Numbered from the stretch's first letter, positions 1-8,232 are shown. The stretch is DNA of 17,234 nt from Thermoplasmata archaeon (GCA_019594025.1 JAFDUB010000027.1:1-17234), one strand, 5' to 3'. Made by a program: numbers and translations. Notes: generated from the sequence alone by a model not told the origin.

Positions 1-1
1 A

Positions 2-955
2 TCCTTTTCATCCGAATACGATGGAGAAACTTTCGTTATAAGCGATGTACAGTTAGAGATTGAGGAGGAATCTTTAGAAATTTACAATGAAATTACGTTG
101 ACCTCTGAAGGGGATATGTCCTCTCATATAGGCAAGCCTCCGCAAGAATTCGTTAATGATGTTTATTTGTATAACAGCGACTCATTTTTACTTCGTTTAT
201 CAGATATGGAGGGAAAATTTTTCCTTCTAGAAAATAAAGGTTATCATAATTTGCATCTTACAATTGAAGTGGGTGCCGATATCCAACTTGAATCATGGAC
301 CTCCGAAGGGAACCTTCTTTTCTTACTATCGAATCAACACAGAATATCGTTGAACAAAACCTCAGGTGTGGACATCACCGTTGATGAAAGTTATGGAGAA
401 CCTGTTATTGTTTTCTTTAATATTCCCCCTGGAGGGGAAGTAACCTCTGCCTTCTATAAAAGAGCACCTCAAGATGAACTATCCCCGTCTAGATACGTTG
501 GAAGAATTGATATCTCTGAGACTGGAAGGCTCGAATATGAAAAATATCGTCCGGGCCTATCCGTAGAACTACAAAACGCACAGAAAGGCTCTGTCGAGAT
601 GACCCTTTCTAACGATTTTTCAGGATACGAACAAATTCATATGGTGTTCGATAGAGATTTGATAGGTTCTGACGTACAGGATCTTTCGGATATTATGGTA
701 TCCGTCGATGGTGATGAACTGGAATATATGAGTTACAAGGATTTCCATGCTGATGAGGAATCTGAAGGCTATTACGTAAACATGACCGACGGAGAAACCC
801 ATGTATTTGTAAGAATGCATTTTTCCGAAAGAAATCTACGAGTATATGAGAGGAGCGCTGTAACACCTGCTCCCGTTACGAATAACATCTACGGACTGCT
901 AATCGGTATCCTTGTTGTTATAGTGGGGGCGGCAGTTCTATTTTATAAAAAGTGA
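2..955 (+). CDS. Secreted/surface protein, C-terminal membrane anchor (5' partial)
   Basis: The reading frame is open from base 2 with no stop, so the gene begins before the window; a TTG at 98 is only an internal codon. About 317 residues are visible. The bulk is polar, acidic and rich in beta-prone stretches, and the last ~25 residues are a single hydrophobic helix (TNNIYGLLIGILVVIVGAAV) followed by FYKK. This is the arrangement of an archaeal extracellular protein held by one C-terminal membrane segment with a short cytoplasmic tail. No enzyme motif, cysteine pair or repeat was recognised, so the function is unknown. The stop codon overlaps the end of the convergent zinc-finger gene by 13 bases. 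Confidence 0.75.
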   Translation, partial: SFSSEYDGETFVISDVQLEIEEESLEIYNEITLTSEGDMSSHIGKPPQEFVNDVYLYNSDSFLLRLSDMEGKFFLLENKGYHNLHLTIEVGADIQLESWTSEGNLLFLLSNQHRISLNKTSGVDITVDESYGEPVIVFFNIPPGGEVTSAFYKRAPQDELSPSRYVGRIDISETGRLEYEKYRPGLSVELQNAQKGSVEMTLSNDFSGYEQIHMVFDRDLIGSDVQDLSDIMVSVDGDELEYMSYKDFHADEESEGYYVNMTDGETHVFVRMHFSERNLRVYERSAVTPAPVTNNIYGLLIGILVVIVGAAVLFYKK

Positions 956-1551
956 CTCCCTTCGATAACGGTGGCGTATACCCTTCTAATATCTTCTGCG
1001 GTAGCTTTTCCCCGTTTGATAATATCGTCGTGGGTTTTTATTCTATGAATCACGGCGCTGTATTTTCCCACCTGAATTTCGTTGTTGACGTAGAACTCTT
1101 CGTCAGGGGGAACTACTAGAACCTTAGATAGGGTTGTGGTACCTTTATGTAGAGAAACCTTGACCCGCACCTTATCGTGCCTCTTTGTCCAAATCGTGGT
1201 GATATATTCTGCCTTTGCAGTATCCACTCTTTTGTTATCCACTTCTAAAGAGGTTATCTTCACCCGTGAGTCGTCGACTATCAAATCCTCTCCAGTGTGC
1301 AACCACTCGTCGGGTAAAAGGGAAGTCATAGTCTGTTTAGAGTCCTCTTTCCAACTGATTATTACAGGAACGTCTATGGCGTTTTTTTCCCTTATAACCT
1401 TGTGCCGTGTATGACCGCATTCGTTGCATTTGACTACTCCGTCGATCGTGAATTCACTGCCTTTATCACTAGCCGTTCCCTTCAGTAATTTATGCATCGT
1501 CTCTTTTTTACACGCCGGACATTCCAAAAAATATGTGCTGGGTGTTGTCAT
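943..1551 (-). CDS. HVO_0476-type zinc-finger protein
   Basis: Predicted product of 202 residues. The N-terminus carries a zinc ribbon with CPAC at residues 11-14 and CNECGH from residue 42, giving four zinc ligands; the rest is a basic, beta-rich region of unknown role. Arrangement and length match what I know as the HVO_0476 family of archaeal zinc-finger proteins, whose function is not established. I chose the ATG at 1551 rather than the GTG at 1560 because AGGTGA, a good archaeal Shine-Dalgarno, ends 5 bases before that ATG and itself includes the GTG. The gene lies 46 bases after the rhomboid gene on the same strand but has its own TATA-like box. Its 3' end overlaps the convergent surface-protein gene. 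Confidence 0.75.
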   Translation of the reverse strand: MTTPSTYFLECPACKKETMHKLLKGTASDKGSEFTIDGVVKCNECGHTRHKVIREKNAIDVPVIISWKEDSKQTMTSLLPDEWLHTGEDLIVDDSRVKITSLEVDNKRVDTAKAEYITTIWTKRHDKVRVKVSLHKGTTTLSKVLVVPPDEEFYVNNEIQVGKYSAVIHRIKTHDDIIKRGKATAEDIRRVYATVIEGSHFL

Positions 1552-1588
1552 TTTAGTCACCTTTGGTTTACCTAATAATGCATAGTGT

Positions 1589-1596
1589 TAATAAAT
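1589..1596 (-). promoter_or_regulatory. TATA-like box of the zinc-finger gene
   Basis: On the minus strand the sequence reads ATTTATTA, centred about 41 bases before the ATG at 1551. Transcription starting about 25 bases downstream would give a leader of roughly 15 bases that just contains the AGGTGA ribosome binding site. It sits at the stop codon of the rhomboid gene, so read-through from that gene is also possible. Confidence 0.45.
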
Positions 1597-1597
1597 C

Positions 1598-2539
1598 TTA
1601 CTTAAGGCGGAAACCACATTTACATTTAAACTTTTCCAATCGGCGACCACATTTAGGGCAATCGCTGTTCTTGATCAGATGATCCGCCCATGCACGTTTT
1701 ACGTCCTCCTCCTCGGCATCTATTATCTTTTCGTAGATCGCTCTACTTTTATCGTCTTTGACCAGTACCTGTATACTACTGTAATCGCCGGTTTCGTCAA
1801 TAGTATCAAGATCTATTTGATATATCAACTTTGCAAATATCATACCTGCGGCGAACCCTCCAAAGTGTGCTGCATGTGATACGCCGGATTCCGGTGTAAG
1901 TAATGCAATACCGGATTGCATACCTATGAAGACAGCTACGGCTAAATCTACCCTTACCGAGGGCATAAAGATCGGACCTAGGAACATAGGGATTTTATCT
2001 TTTGGAAAAAGTATGAACATGGCCCCCATCAATCCGAATATCGCACCGGATGCTCCCAAAACTAATCTCGGGTCTCCCCAGGCTACCATGTAATCCGAAA
2101 GTGTAGCGATCAACGCGGTTGTGAAGTAGATGAAAACCGTCTTCTTCTTACCGATTCTATCCTCCAACGCCGTTCCTAAAAAAAATAACACCAAGCCATT
2201 ACCGATAAGGTGCATGAAGTTAGCGTGGATAAATATCATCGTTAGGAATGTATAATATCTGGAAAAATGATATACATAGATGGTTCTCCCCCCTAGATCC
2301 GCTATAACCCTCCATGTAAGACCCGGATAACGATATCCAGGAATGTTCACAACCATAAATATCAGCAGTATTTGTATCATCACAACCTGTGTAAAACTGA
2401 ATGAGGTTTTGTGTATAATATAAAAGCCAGCGAGTATGATGGCAACAACTAAGTAAGATAACCAATACATCATTTCGGAGATGCATTTGTAAGATATATT
2501 ATTTTTCATCCCAAATTCATGGCAAAATTTTAATCCCAT
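1598..2539 (-). CDS. Rhomboid family intramembrane serine protease with C-terminal zinc ribbon
   Basis: Rhomboid proteases cut transmembrane substrates inside the membrane. The 313-residue product has about six hydrophobic helices between residues 24 and 240. Catalytic motifs are intact: HANFMHLIGN (H105, H110, N114), GASG with nucleophile S164, and HAAHFGG with the partner histidine H225. A soluble tail follows, ending in a CxxC-x8-CxC zinc ribbon (C294, C297, C306, C308), so the enzyme should be active and carry a cytoplasmic metal-binding module. Start is uncertain: the ATG at 2539 has GGGGGT 11 bases upstream, but Met11 or Met23/24, nearer the first helix, are possible. It is divergent from trkA with only 30 bases between the starts, so the two promoters overlap the coding ends. 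Confidence 0.88.
   Translation of the reverse strand: MGLKFCHEFGMKNNISYKCISEMMYWLSYLVVAIILAGFYIIHKTSFSFTQVVMIQILLIFMVVNIPGYRYPGLTWRVIADLGGRTIYVYHFSRYYTFLTMIFIHANFMHLIGNGLVLFFLGTALEDRIGKKKTVFIYFTTALIATLSDYMVAWGDPRLVLGASGAIFGLMGAMFILFPKDKIPMFLGPIFMPSVRVDLAVAVFIGMQSGIALLTPESGVSHAAHFGGFAAGMIFAKLIYQIDLDTIDETGDYSSIQVLVKDDKSRAIYEKIIDAEEEDVKRAWADHLIKNSDCPKCGRRLEKFKCKCGFRLK
2526..2533 (+). promoter_or_regulatory. TATA-like box of trkA
   Basis: ATTTTAAT preceded by GGCAAA lies about 40 bases before the trkA ATG, the same distance as in the other Shine-Dalgarno-led genes here. It falls inside the first codons of the divergent rhomboid gene. The trkA leader would contain AAGGTG at 2559-2564, 5 bases before the ATG. 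Confidence 0.4.
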
Positions 2540-2569
2540 TAGATAATACTACCCCCATAAGGTGTCTAG

Positions 2570-3241
2570 ATGTATCTTGTAATAATCGGAGCCGGTCGTG
2601 TGGGAAAGGACCTAGCTCAGCTTCTACTGCCAGAAGGACATGACGTAGTGATGATCGATAACAGCGAAGAGGTGTGTGAAAATCTTTCCCGGACCTTTGA
2701 TGCGCTCATAATATGCGGTGACGGTACTGATCTTGAATATCTGAAGGACGGCGGTTTGAACAAGGCTGATGCTGTCGCAGTGGTAACCGGCGACGATAAA
2801 GTTAACCTCATCAGCGCTCAACTCGCCAAAAAGCTCTTCAAAGTTCCTAAGGTTTTAGCTCGAGTGAACGATCCTAAGAACGAAGGTGTTTTTACCTCGT
2901 TAGGCATAGAACATACGATAAGTACCACAAGGGCAAGTGCCCTACAGATTAAGAATATGGTGGGTGGTGCTAGAACTATACTCAGTGTAGGTGGGCACGA
3001 AGCACAACTGATGGATTTTGAGGTGTCTCAAAACTCACCGGTTGCACATAAAAAAATTACCAACGCCGGATTCCCCAAAGGAGTTGTTGTCGTATCCATA
3101 GTGCGAGGGGAAAAAACACTTATTCCCGATGGGGAAACCGTTCTGAAGCCAGCGGACATAGTTACAGTTTTGGCTCGGACAAAATTGGTCGATAAAGTCC
3201 AAAGGATGTTCCAAGAGAAAAAGAGGTTTGGCCTTGTCTAA
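2570..3241 (+). CDS. trkA: Trk potassium uptake regulatory subunit TrkA (RCK protein)
   Basis: TrkA is the cytoplasmic NAD(H)-binding ring that gates the TrkH potassium channel. The 223-residue product has a TrkA_N Rossmann domain at residues 1-125 with the dinucleotide motif GAGRVG (7-12), the ribose-binding acid D30 at the end of beta-2, and GDGTD at 50-54. A TrkA_C (RCK_C) domain follows at about 140-216. This is the single-RCK size typical of archaeal TrkA. The ATG is preceded by AAGGTG at a 5-base distance. Its 3' end overlaps the start of trkH, so the two subunits are almost certainly co-translated. Confidence 0.93.
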   Translation: MYLVIIGAGRVGKDLAQLLLPEGHDVVMIDNSEEVCENLSRTFDALIICGDGTDLEYLKDGGLNKADAVAVVTGDDKVNLISAQLAKKLFKVPKVLARVNDPKNEGVFTSLGIEHTISTTRASALQIKNMVGGARTILSVGGHEAQLMDFEVSQNSPVAHKKITNAGFPKGVVVVSIVRGEKTLIPDGETVLKPADIVTVLARTKLVDKVQRMFQEKKRFGLV

Positions 3242-4769
3242 AACCATACTATCATTTAACTTAAAGGACATAAACGTGGGGTTCAAAGAGACGGTGAAGA
3301 AGTATTTCCGTGAATACAGTCTTTGGTATACTGTGAGCTACTACTTTGGTATCATCTGCATACTGATGTCCGTTCTATTACTCATACCTGCTTCAATTGC
3401 ATACTTTTGGGACAACAGTGTCAATTTAGCCATATGTTTTATTTGGCCTAGTATTTTTTCCTTTTCCATGGGGTTAATACTACTTTTAACATTTGAAAAA
3501 ACAGATCTCGACCTGACTTCGGCGGTCACTTTAGCGGCACTGATTTGGATTGGGATATCCATAATCGGCGCCCTTCCATTCTGGATAGCTAGAGGTTTCT
3601 TCGGCCCGGCATGGGGTCTAACGTTACTAAGTTCAGTGTTCGAATCGATGTCCGGTTTTACGGCCACAGGTTTGACAATGTACGGTGACAGGGTTGAGGG
3701 ATTACCATACTCTATTTTATTTTGGAGATCACTTACACAATGGGTTGGTGGTGTAGGTGTAATAGTATTATTCCTAAGTGTTCTCGTATCACGTACTGGA
3801 ACAATAGCTCATCGTCTTTATATGGCGGAGGGACGTGATCATAGATTGGTTCCTAGTGTTGTTCGTACCACTAGGAGGATATGGGCGATATATTTTGGTT
3901 TAACCATGTTGTGCGTTTTGGTGTTGTATCTCCTTGGAATGCCGATGTTTGATTCCATCAACCATTCGATGACCGGTTTAGCAACCGGTGGATTTTCGGT
4001 CAGGAACAACAGTATTATGTCCTATGCTATGGACGGCCACCCAAACGCAGTTTTTATGGAGTTAGCTTTGATTCCGTTTATGATCGCAGGAGGTATTTCT
4101 TTCGTCATGCACTATGAACTTTTCAAGGGCAATGTACGTAAATTCTTTTCTAATCTAGAAGTTCGTGCAATGCTGATCATCCTCTTTATTTCTGGCCTGC
4201 TGCTGGTGATCCATCAAGGTTTTTTTGCAGAAAACGCACGTTTTGCGTCTTTCCAGGTCACTACGGCCCTTACCGGAACCGGTTTCAACACTGCCGACGT
4301 GGGTGCATGGGACGATTTTTCAAAGTTCATAACCACGACATTGATGGTTTTCGGAGGAGGATACGGTTCTACTTCTTCCGCTCTTAAATTGTTCAGAGTA
4401 GTGGTCATTTTTTGGTCACTATCTTGGCTGGTAAAACGTATGCTTCTTCCTGAATCCGCTAGGATCCAACTCGAGGTGGGGGGAAATATCTATCATAAAG
4501 AAGACATAATGAGAGTGGCCCTTTATGGGTTATTGTATATCATAATTCTGATAGCAGGTGCTCTGGTATTCATGGCAAATGGTGAAACCACTATTGATTC
4601 TTTATTCGAAGTAGCTTCAGCTTTAGGAAACGTTGGATTGAGTGTAGGTATCACCTCCTCGTCCATGCCGTGGTGGGAAAAAGTAGTCCTTATTATCGAA
4701 ATGTGGGCTGGTAGGCTGGAAATATTCCCTGTATTGGTTCTTTTAACCTCTCCCTTCAGGAGGTATTGA
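3234..4769 (+). CDS. trkH: Trk potassium uptake channel subunit TrkH
   Basis: TrkH forms the membrane pore of the Trk/Ktr potassium uptake system. The product (511 residues from this start) contains the four membrane-pore-membrane repeats, each with a recognisable filter glycine: GFTATGL (about 141-147), GLATGGF (248-254), LTGTGFNT (347-354) and LGNVGLSVG (464-472). The ending EMWAGRLEIFPVLVLL is typical of the family. I chose TTG at 3234 because GAGGT at 3223-3227 is 6 bases before it; TTG at 3228 would sit only one base from the same site. The start lies 8 bases inside trkA. The stop at 4769 directly abuts the convergent TctA gene, leaving no room for a terminator between them. Confidence 0.93.
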   Translation: MSKTILSFNLKDINVGFKETVKKYFREYSLWYTVSYYFGIICILMSVLLLIPASIAYFWDNSVNLAICFIWPSIFSFSMGLILLLTFEKTDLDLTSAVTLAALIWIGISIIGALPFWIARGFFGPAWGLTLLSSVFESMSGFTATGLTMYGDRVEGLPYSILFWRSLTQWVGGVGVIVLFLSVLVSRTGTIAHRLYMAEGRDHRLVPSVVRTTRRIWAIYFGLTMLCVLVLYLLGMPMFDSINHSMTGLATGGFSVRNNSIMSYAMDGHPNAVFMELALIPFMIAGGISFVMHYELFKGNVRKFFSNLEVRAMLIILFISGLLLVIHQGFFAENARFASFQVTTALTGTGFNTADVGAWDDFSKFITTTLMVFGGGYGSTSSALKLFRVVVIFWSLSWLVKRMLLPESARIQLEVGGNIYHKEDIMRVALYGLLYIIILIAGALVFMANGETTIDSLFEVASALGNVGLSVGITSSSMPWWEKVVLIIEMWAGRLEIFPVLVLLTSPFRRY

Positions 4770-6164
4770 TCACAATCCCACATAAGAAAGTATAAGATTT
4801 CCCAGTGAGAAGTAATAGATCAATATGGGGACTATCAGGCACCCCATCAAATGAACTCTTCTAGCGCCTGATAGCGGTGGTATTAACCCGATGAATGTTG
4901 AAACCAATAAAACCAATATGCCGAGTGGTCCTGTTAGTATGAATACCAACAAAGTCACCATGATCAATATGGACTTCGATAAAAGATTATAGTTTATTCG
5001 ATGATGTAAAGTTGACAGTGATTTAGCGAATTTGATCGTTAATATATAAGCAACCAAAGAAGATAATGTTACTGAAAAGAGGAGTAATGCAAAGAACCAA
5101 GGCGGGGTTAAAGAATGTCTCCAGGGTTCTATGTACGCTTGGTTGAGTTGTAGGACGGCCACCATCGCGCCGCTCCGTGCCCTCATCATAACAAATAAAG
5201 CTATTAAAGTAAAGAAGGCGCAGGCGGTATCTACGGCGGAAACCGATATGATATACTCTCTTACACTCGCCTCTCCATCGTCTTTACCGAGGTTGGTGAT
5301 CGCCGTTGCCGAAGCCGCAGTTATGCCCGGTAAAACTCCCACCAACGAACCTGCTAGAGTACCAGTAACCGTACCTCGGATGGTTTTTTTCCTAGAAAGC
5401 TCTATCTTTACATCTTTGACAATCTGTTCAGGTATTTCCACATCATCCATAAGAGATATTAACAGATTCGACGAACCGAACAATCCTGTAAAAAGAGGGA
5501 AAAGCATGGCGGATGACGGATTCACACCAGTTGGTTGATAAGGTGACCAAAATAGGTTGTATAGGTTACTCGAAAGCAGTAGTATAACTCCTAAAATACC
5601 TGACAAAGTGAATATACCTAATGCTATCAATTTCGGTTTTACGTGAAGGAGGTCCTCCCCCTCCCTCATGATCAACATACCTACTATTGAAATCAGGATG
5701 TATGGGAATATGGTCATTATCGGTTCGTAAATACTTTCGATGGCAAGCTTTGCCGGTATTATGAGCAAAAGTGAGAAAAAGACGGCATACAGACTGCCCA
5801 CGGCACTGGCCTTAACCGCCTCGTACCCTCTGCCTGATAAAGTCATTCTATGAGCCGGTAAAACCGATAGAGCGGTGTCTCCTTCTGGTACCCCTAGATA
5901 GGTACTCGGTATAAAGTTTAAAAAAGTGTGGGCAACCGCACATCCGATTATCATCACTGAAACAAAGGCCAACAAAAGCTCAACCGTGGGTGAAAAGATA
6001 CTGGTAAGAAGGGCAACAACGACTAAGATCTGTGTTTGTGATGATAAAAGGATGAACGATACGGTGTTGACATGGATACCTGGAAGTAAGCCCGTGACTA
6101 TTCCAAGGGCGATCCCTATTAGTGTGAATAAAACTCCTGCGAGCAGTATGTTCAAAGGGCTCAA
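4770..6164 (-). CDS. Archaeal-type TctA family permease
   Basis: The 464-residue, almost wholly hydrophobic product resembles the archaeal branch of the tripartite tricarboxylate transporter permease (COG1784-like). The diagnostic motif occurs twice, as expected from the internal duplication: GLLPGIHVNT at residues 25-34 and GVLPGITAAS at 276-285. The segment GVPEGDTALSVLPAHRMTLS (91-110) also fits this family. The substrate is unknown; no TctB or periplasmic TctC partner gene is present, which is usual for the archaeal form. Start is TTG at 6164, 19 bases after the guaAb stop, with only a weak GGATG before it. It is the last gene of the minus-strand purE-guaAb run, so it may be expressed with purine genes. 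Confidence 0.85.
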   Translation of the reverse strand: MSPLNILLAGVLFTLIGIALGIVTGLLPGIHVNTVSFILLSSQTQILVVVALLTSIFSPTVELLLAFVSVMIIGCAVAHTFLNFIPSTYLGVPEGDTALSVLPAHRMTLSGRGYEAVKASAVGSLYAVFFSLLLIIPAKLAIESIYEPIMTIFPYILISIVGMLIMREGEDLLHVKPKLIALGIFTLSGILGVILLLSSNLYNLFWSPYQPTGVNPSSAMLFPLFTGLFGSSNLLISLMDDVEIPEQIVKDVKIELSRKKTIRGTVTGTLAGSLVGVLPGITAASATAITNLGKDDGEASVREYIISVSAVDTACAFFTLIALFVMMRARSGAMVAVLQLNQAYIEPWRHSLTPPWFFALLLFSVTLSSLVAYILTIKFAKSLSTLHHRINYNLLSKSILIMVTLLVFILTGPLGILVLLVSTFIGLIPPLSGARRVHLMGCLIVPILIYYFSLGNLILSYVGL

Positions 6165-6183
6165 AAGGCATCCAACTCTGAAA

Positions 6184-7128
6184 TCATTCCCACTCTATAG
6201 TTCCAGGGGGTTTGTTGGTTATGTCGTAAACCACCCTGTTCACCTTATCCTTCATCACATTGGTGATCCGGGTTGAGATGTTTTCCAATATCTCAAGCGG
6301 TATGTGAGAAAACCTGGCGCTCATGGCATCCAGAGAACTTACCGCTCTAATGGCTATGGTATATCCGTAAGCCCTTTTGTCACCCTGGACACCGACGGTC
6401 TTTATGGGTATCAGTACAGCAAAATACTGCCAGGGTCTCTCCATGAGTCCGTCTTCGACCGCATTGTCGATTTCTTCTTCGGTGATAGCACAGGCTTCTC
6501 TTACAATCTCCGTACGTTCCGGTGTAGCCTCACCCATCACCCTAATTGACAACCCGGGTCCCGGGAAGGGCTGTTTTTCAGCCGAGGGGACGTTCAATTT
6601 CCGAGCCAGGACACGTACCTCGTCTTTATATAGGTCCCTTAAAGGCTCTATCAACTCCAGGTCCATCTTTTCTGGAAGACCACCGACATTGTGATGTGAT
6701 TTGATCGTTTCTCTAACCTCGTCTCCACTTTCTATCCAGTCAGGTGCTATAGTACCCTGTACTAGATAATCGGCCCCGAATTTTTTTGCCTCTCGTTCAA
6801 AGACCTCGATAAATTTATTTCCAATGGTCTTTCTTTTTTCTTCGGGATCGATCACACCTTTCATAGCTTCATAAAATTCTTCTTTCGCATGGATAATGCG
6901 ATGATTGATCTTCATCTCCTTAAAATAATCATCCATCATCTCTGTCTCGCCCTTTCTCATATAACCCGTATCCACATAGATCGCCAGTAACCTGTCGCCA
7001 ATGGCTTTACCGAATATGGAAGTGGATACGGTACTATCTACCCCGCCGCTGCAGCCTACGACCGCCTTTCCTTCCACCTTTTTTAATTCAGCTATTTGTT
7101 CTTCTATAAACTCGTCCGCATCGAACAA
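6184..7128 (-). CDS. guaAb: GMP synthase ATP-pyrophosphatase subunit B
   Basis: This subunit activates XMP with ATP and accepts ammonia from a separate glutaminase subunit to make GMP, the last step of guanine nucleotide synthesis. The PP-loop SGGVDS is at residues 27-32, PFPGPGL near residue 190 begins the C-terminal dimerisation domain, and the ending KPPGTIEWE is the conserved terminus. There is no fused amidotransferase domain, the archaeal arrangement; the A subunit is not in this window. I chose TTG at 7128 (314 residues, starting MFDADEF) over GTG at 7137: GGTGAT at 7138-7133 is then a Shine-Dalgarno 4 bases upstream, and MFD matches the usual archaeal N-terminus as I remember it. The start is one base after the purE stop, implying coupled translation. 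Confidence 0.93.
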   Translation of the reverse strand: MFDADEFIEEQIAELKKVEGKAVVGCSGGVDSTVSTSIFGKAIGDRLLAIYVDTGYMRKGETEMMDDYFKEMKINHRIIHAKEEFYEAMKGVIDPEEKRKTIGNKFIEVFEREAKKFGADYLVQGTIAPDWIESGDEVRETIKSHHNVGGLPEKMDLELIEPLRDLYKDEVRVLARKLNVPSAEKQPFPGPGLSIRVMGEATPERTEIVREACAITEEEIDNAVEDGLMERPWQYFAVLIPIKTVGVQGDKRAYGYTIAIRAVSSLDAMSARFSHIPLEILENISTRITNVMKDKVNRVVYDITNKPPGTIEWE

Positions 7129-7129
7129 T

Positions 7130-7606
7130 TCAATCACCGGCGGTGTACTTCGTTTCTACTTCTTCAGCATCCCGATAAACTTTTTCTCTTCTATGTTTTC
7201 TATAGCCTTCCAACTTCTTTCTTATACCTTCATCTGAAACCGCTAGTATCTCAGCCGCCAATAAAGCTGCGTTATCTCCCCTGTCCATACCAACGGTGGC
7301 AACGGGGATTCCCGGAGGCATCTGAGCTATTGATAACAACGAGTCAAAATTCAACTTACCGCTGACCGGAACTCCAATCACGGGTTTCAGTGTATGAGAT
7401 GCAATTACCCCCGGCAATGCGGCGGATAATCCCGCTATTGTGATAAATACATCGGCCCCTTCACAGAGCTTTTCAGTTCGCTCCGGAGTACGGTGTGCTG
7501 AAGAAACTGTCATCTGGTATGATATACCTAGGTCTTCCAAAACCTCGACAGCTTTTTTTCCTACTTCCAAATCGCTTTTACTTCCCATTATTATTTTTAC
7601 TTTCAT
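7130..7606 (-). CDS. purE: 5-(carboxyamino)imidazole ribonucleotide mutase / AIR carboxylase catalytic subunit
   Basis: PurE makes CAIR in de novo purine synthesis. The 158-residue product has the full set of motifs: GSKSD (8-12), SAHRTP with the active-site histidine H38 (36-41), AGLSAALPGV (58-67) and QMPPGIPVATVG (95-106). Length is normal for a single PurE domain. No purK partner is nearby, so whether it uses N5-CAIR or AIR plus carbon dioxide cannot be told from this window. No Shine-Dalgarno precedes the ATG; a pyrimidine-rich tract and a CTTTTTA box do, suggesting a leaderless start in addition to possible read-through from the small membrane-protein gene upstream. Confidence 0.93.
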   Translation of the reverse strand: MKVKIIMGSKSDLEVGKKAVEVLEDLGISYQMTVSSAHRTPERTEKLCEGADVFITIAGLSAALPGVIASHTLKPVIGVPVSGKLNFDSLLSIAQMPPGIPVATVGMDRGDNAALLAAEILAVSDEGIRKKLEGYRKHRREKVYRDAEEVETKYTAGD

Positions 7607-7630
7607 AGAAGCGTGGAAAGAAAAGAGAGG

Positions 7631-7638
7631 TAAAAAGG
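7631..7638 (-). promoter_or_regulatory. Candidate TATA box for leaderless purE mRNA
   Basis: On the minus strand CCTTTTTA, preceded by CCAAAA, is centred about 28 bases before the purE ATG, the spacing expected if the first base of the ATG is the first base of the mRNA. A closely similar element precedes purN. The same stretch together with CTCTTTTCTTT at 7616-7630 is T-rich and could instead terminate transcripts of the upstream membrane-protein gene; both roles are possible. Confidence 0.4.
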
Positions 7639-7648
7639 TTTTGGATTT

Positions 7649-7954
7649 TCACGTCTTCATTATGGCTGCTAAAAAGATGCCGAGAGCGATTACCGCGCCT
7701 ACTATAAAGGCACCAATCACCTGTACTGCCATCTTGATGGTGTCCATGAAGATGTATCCTTTACCGACATCTGCTACTCCATAAACGTGGGCAAGCCAAG
7801 TCATTAAGCCGAGTAAAAGACCCAAGATTGCCAAAGAGATTCCGACCATCCGGCTCTTTCCTCTTCCAAAGTAAGCCGTAAAAAGACCGGCCAATATCAG
7901 TCCCAAGCCTAGCGTCAGTAAGAGCACGGTCAAAAACTGCATCATATTTATCAT
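7649..7954 (-). CDS. Small three-helix membrane protein, unknown function
   Basis: Predicted 101-residue protein with three hydrophobic segments at about residues 7-28, 36-57 and 74-97, separated by the short basic loop YFGRGKSR and by a loop around VADVGKG. No cysteine or charged membrane residue stands out and I do not recognise the family. Expression looks strong: AAGGAGGA, the best Shine-Dalgarno of this operon, ends 6 bases before the ATG. Met4 and Met5 are alternative starts but would place that site too far away. It begins 12 bases after the stand-alone Lrp-type domain gene, so the two are very likely one transcript. Confidence 0.8.
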   Translation of the reverse strand: MINMMQFLTVLLLTLGLGLILAGLFTAYFGRGKSRMVGISLAILGLLLGLMTWLAHVYGVADVGKGYIFMDTIKMAVQVIGAFIVGAVIALGIFLAAIMKT

Positions 7955-7966
7955 ATTTTTTCCTCC

Positions 7967-8200
7967 TTAAAATTCTATTCCTGTTAGCGTTTTCGTGTCT
8001 TCAACACCTTCGATCGATCGTATTTTATCAACTACCACTTGACCGAGTTTGTTGAAATTGTCCGCATGTATTTTTGTTATGAGGTCGAATTCTCCAAAGA
8101 GAGAATGAACTTCCACCACCTCATCGATATCCTTTAAGATACGGTACACTTCTCGCTCGGCCGCCGGTGCCGTTTTAATCAACACGAATCCTATCGCCAA
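7967..8200 (-). CDS. Stand-alone Lrp/AsnC ligand-binding (RAM) domain protein
   Basis: At 77 residues this is only the C-terminal effector-binding domain of an Lrp/AsnC regulator (AsnC_trans_reg, RAM fold) with no helix-turn-helix. Family features are the alternating beta strands, VVEVHSLFGEFDL at residues 28-40 with the characteristic G-x-[FY]-D-L, and the ending IEGVEDTKTLTGIEF. Such domains normally form oligomeric rings that bind amino acids or other small molecules; without a DNA-binding part it may modulate a full-length Lrp protein or the neighbouring membrane protein. The latter is inference. Start is TTG at 8200 with AGGTGA 4 bases upstream and a TATA-like box further up, so it begins a transcription unit. 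Confidence 0.88.
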   Translation of the reverse strand: MAIGFVLIKTAPAAEREVYRILKDIDEVVEVHSLFGEFDLITKIHADNFNKLGQVVVDKIRSIEGVEDTKTLTGIEF

Positions 8201-8232
8201 TGTTTCACCTATGACCCCTAATCATTTGGTGG

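Noticed and set aside
1552..1560. GTG start for the zinc-finger gene
   Set aside because: This GTG is part of the AGGTGA ribosome binding site of the ATG at 1551.
5131..5538. Plus-strand open frame of 135 codons opposite the TctA-like gene
   Set aside because: The minus-strand frame shows clear family motifs and the opposite frame has none; it is a codon-bias shadow.
7129..7137. GTG start for guaAb inside purE
   Set aside because: The GTG belongs to GGTGAT, which serves as ribosome binding site for TTG at 7128; the shorter protein matches the usual N-terminus.
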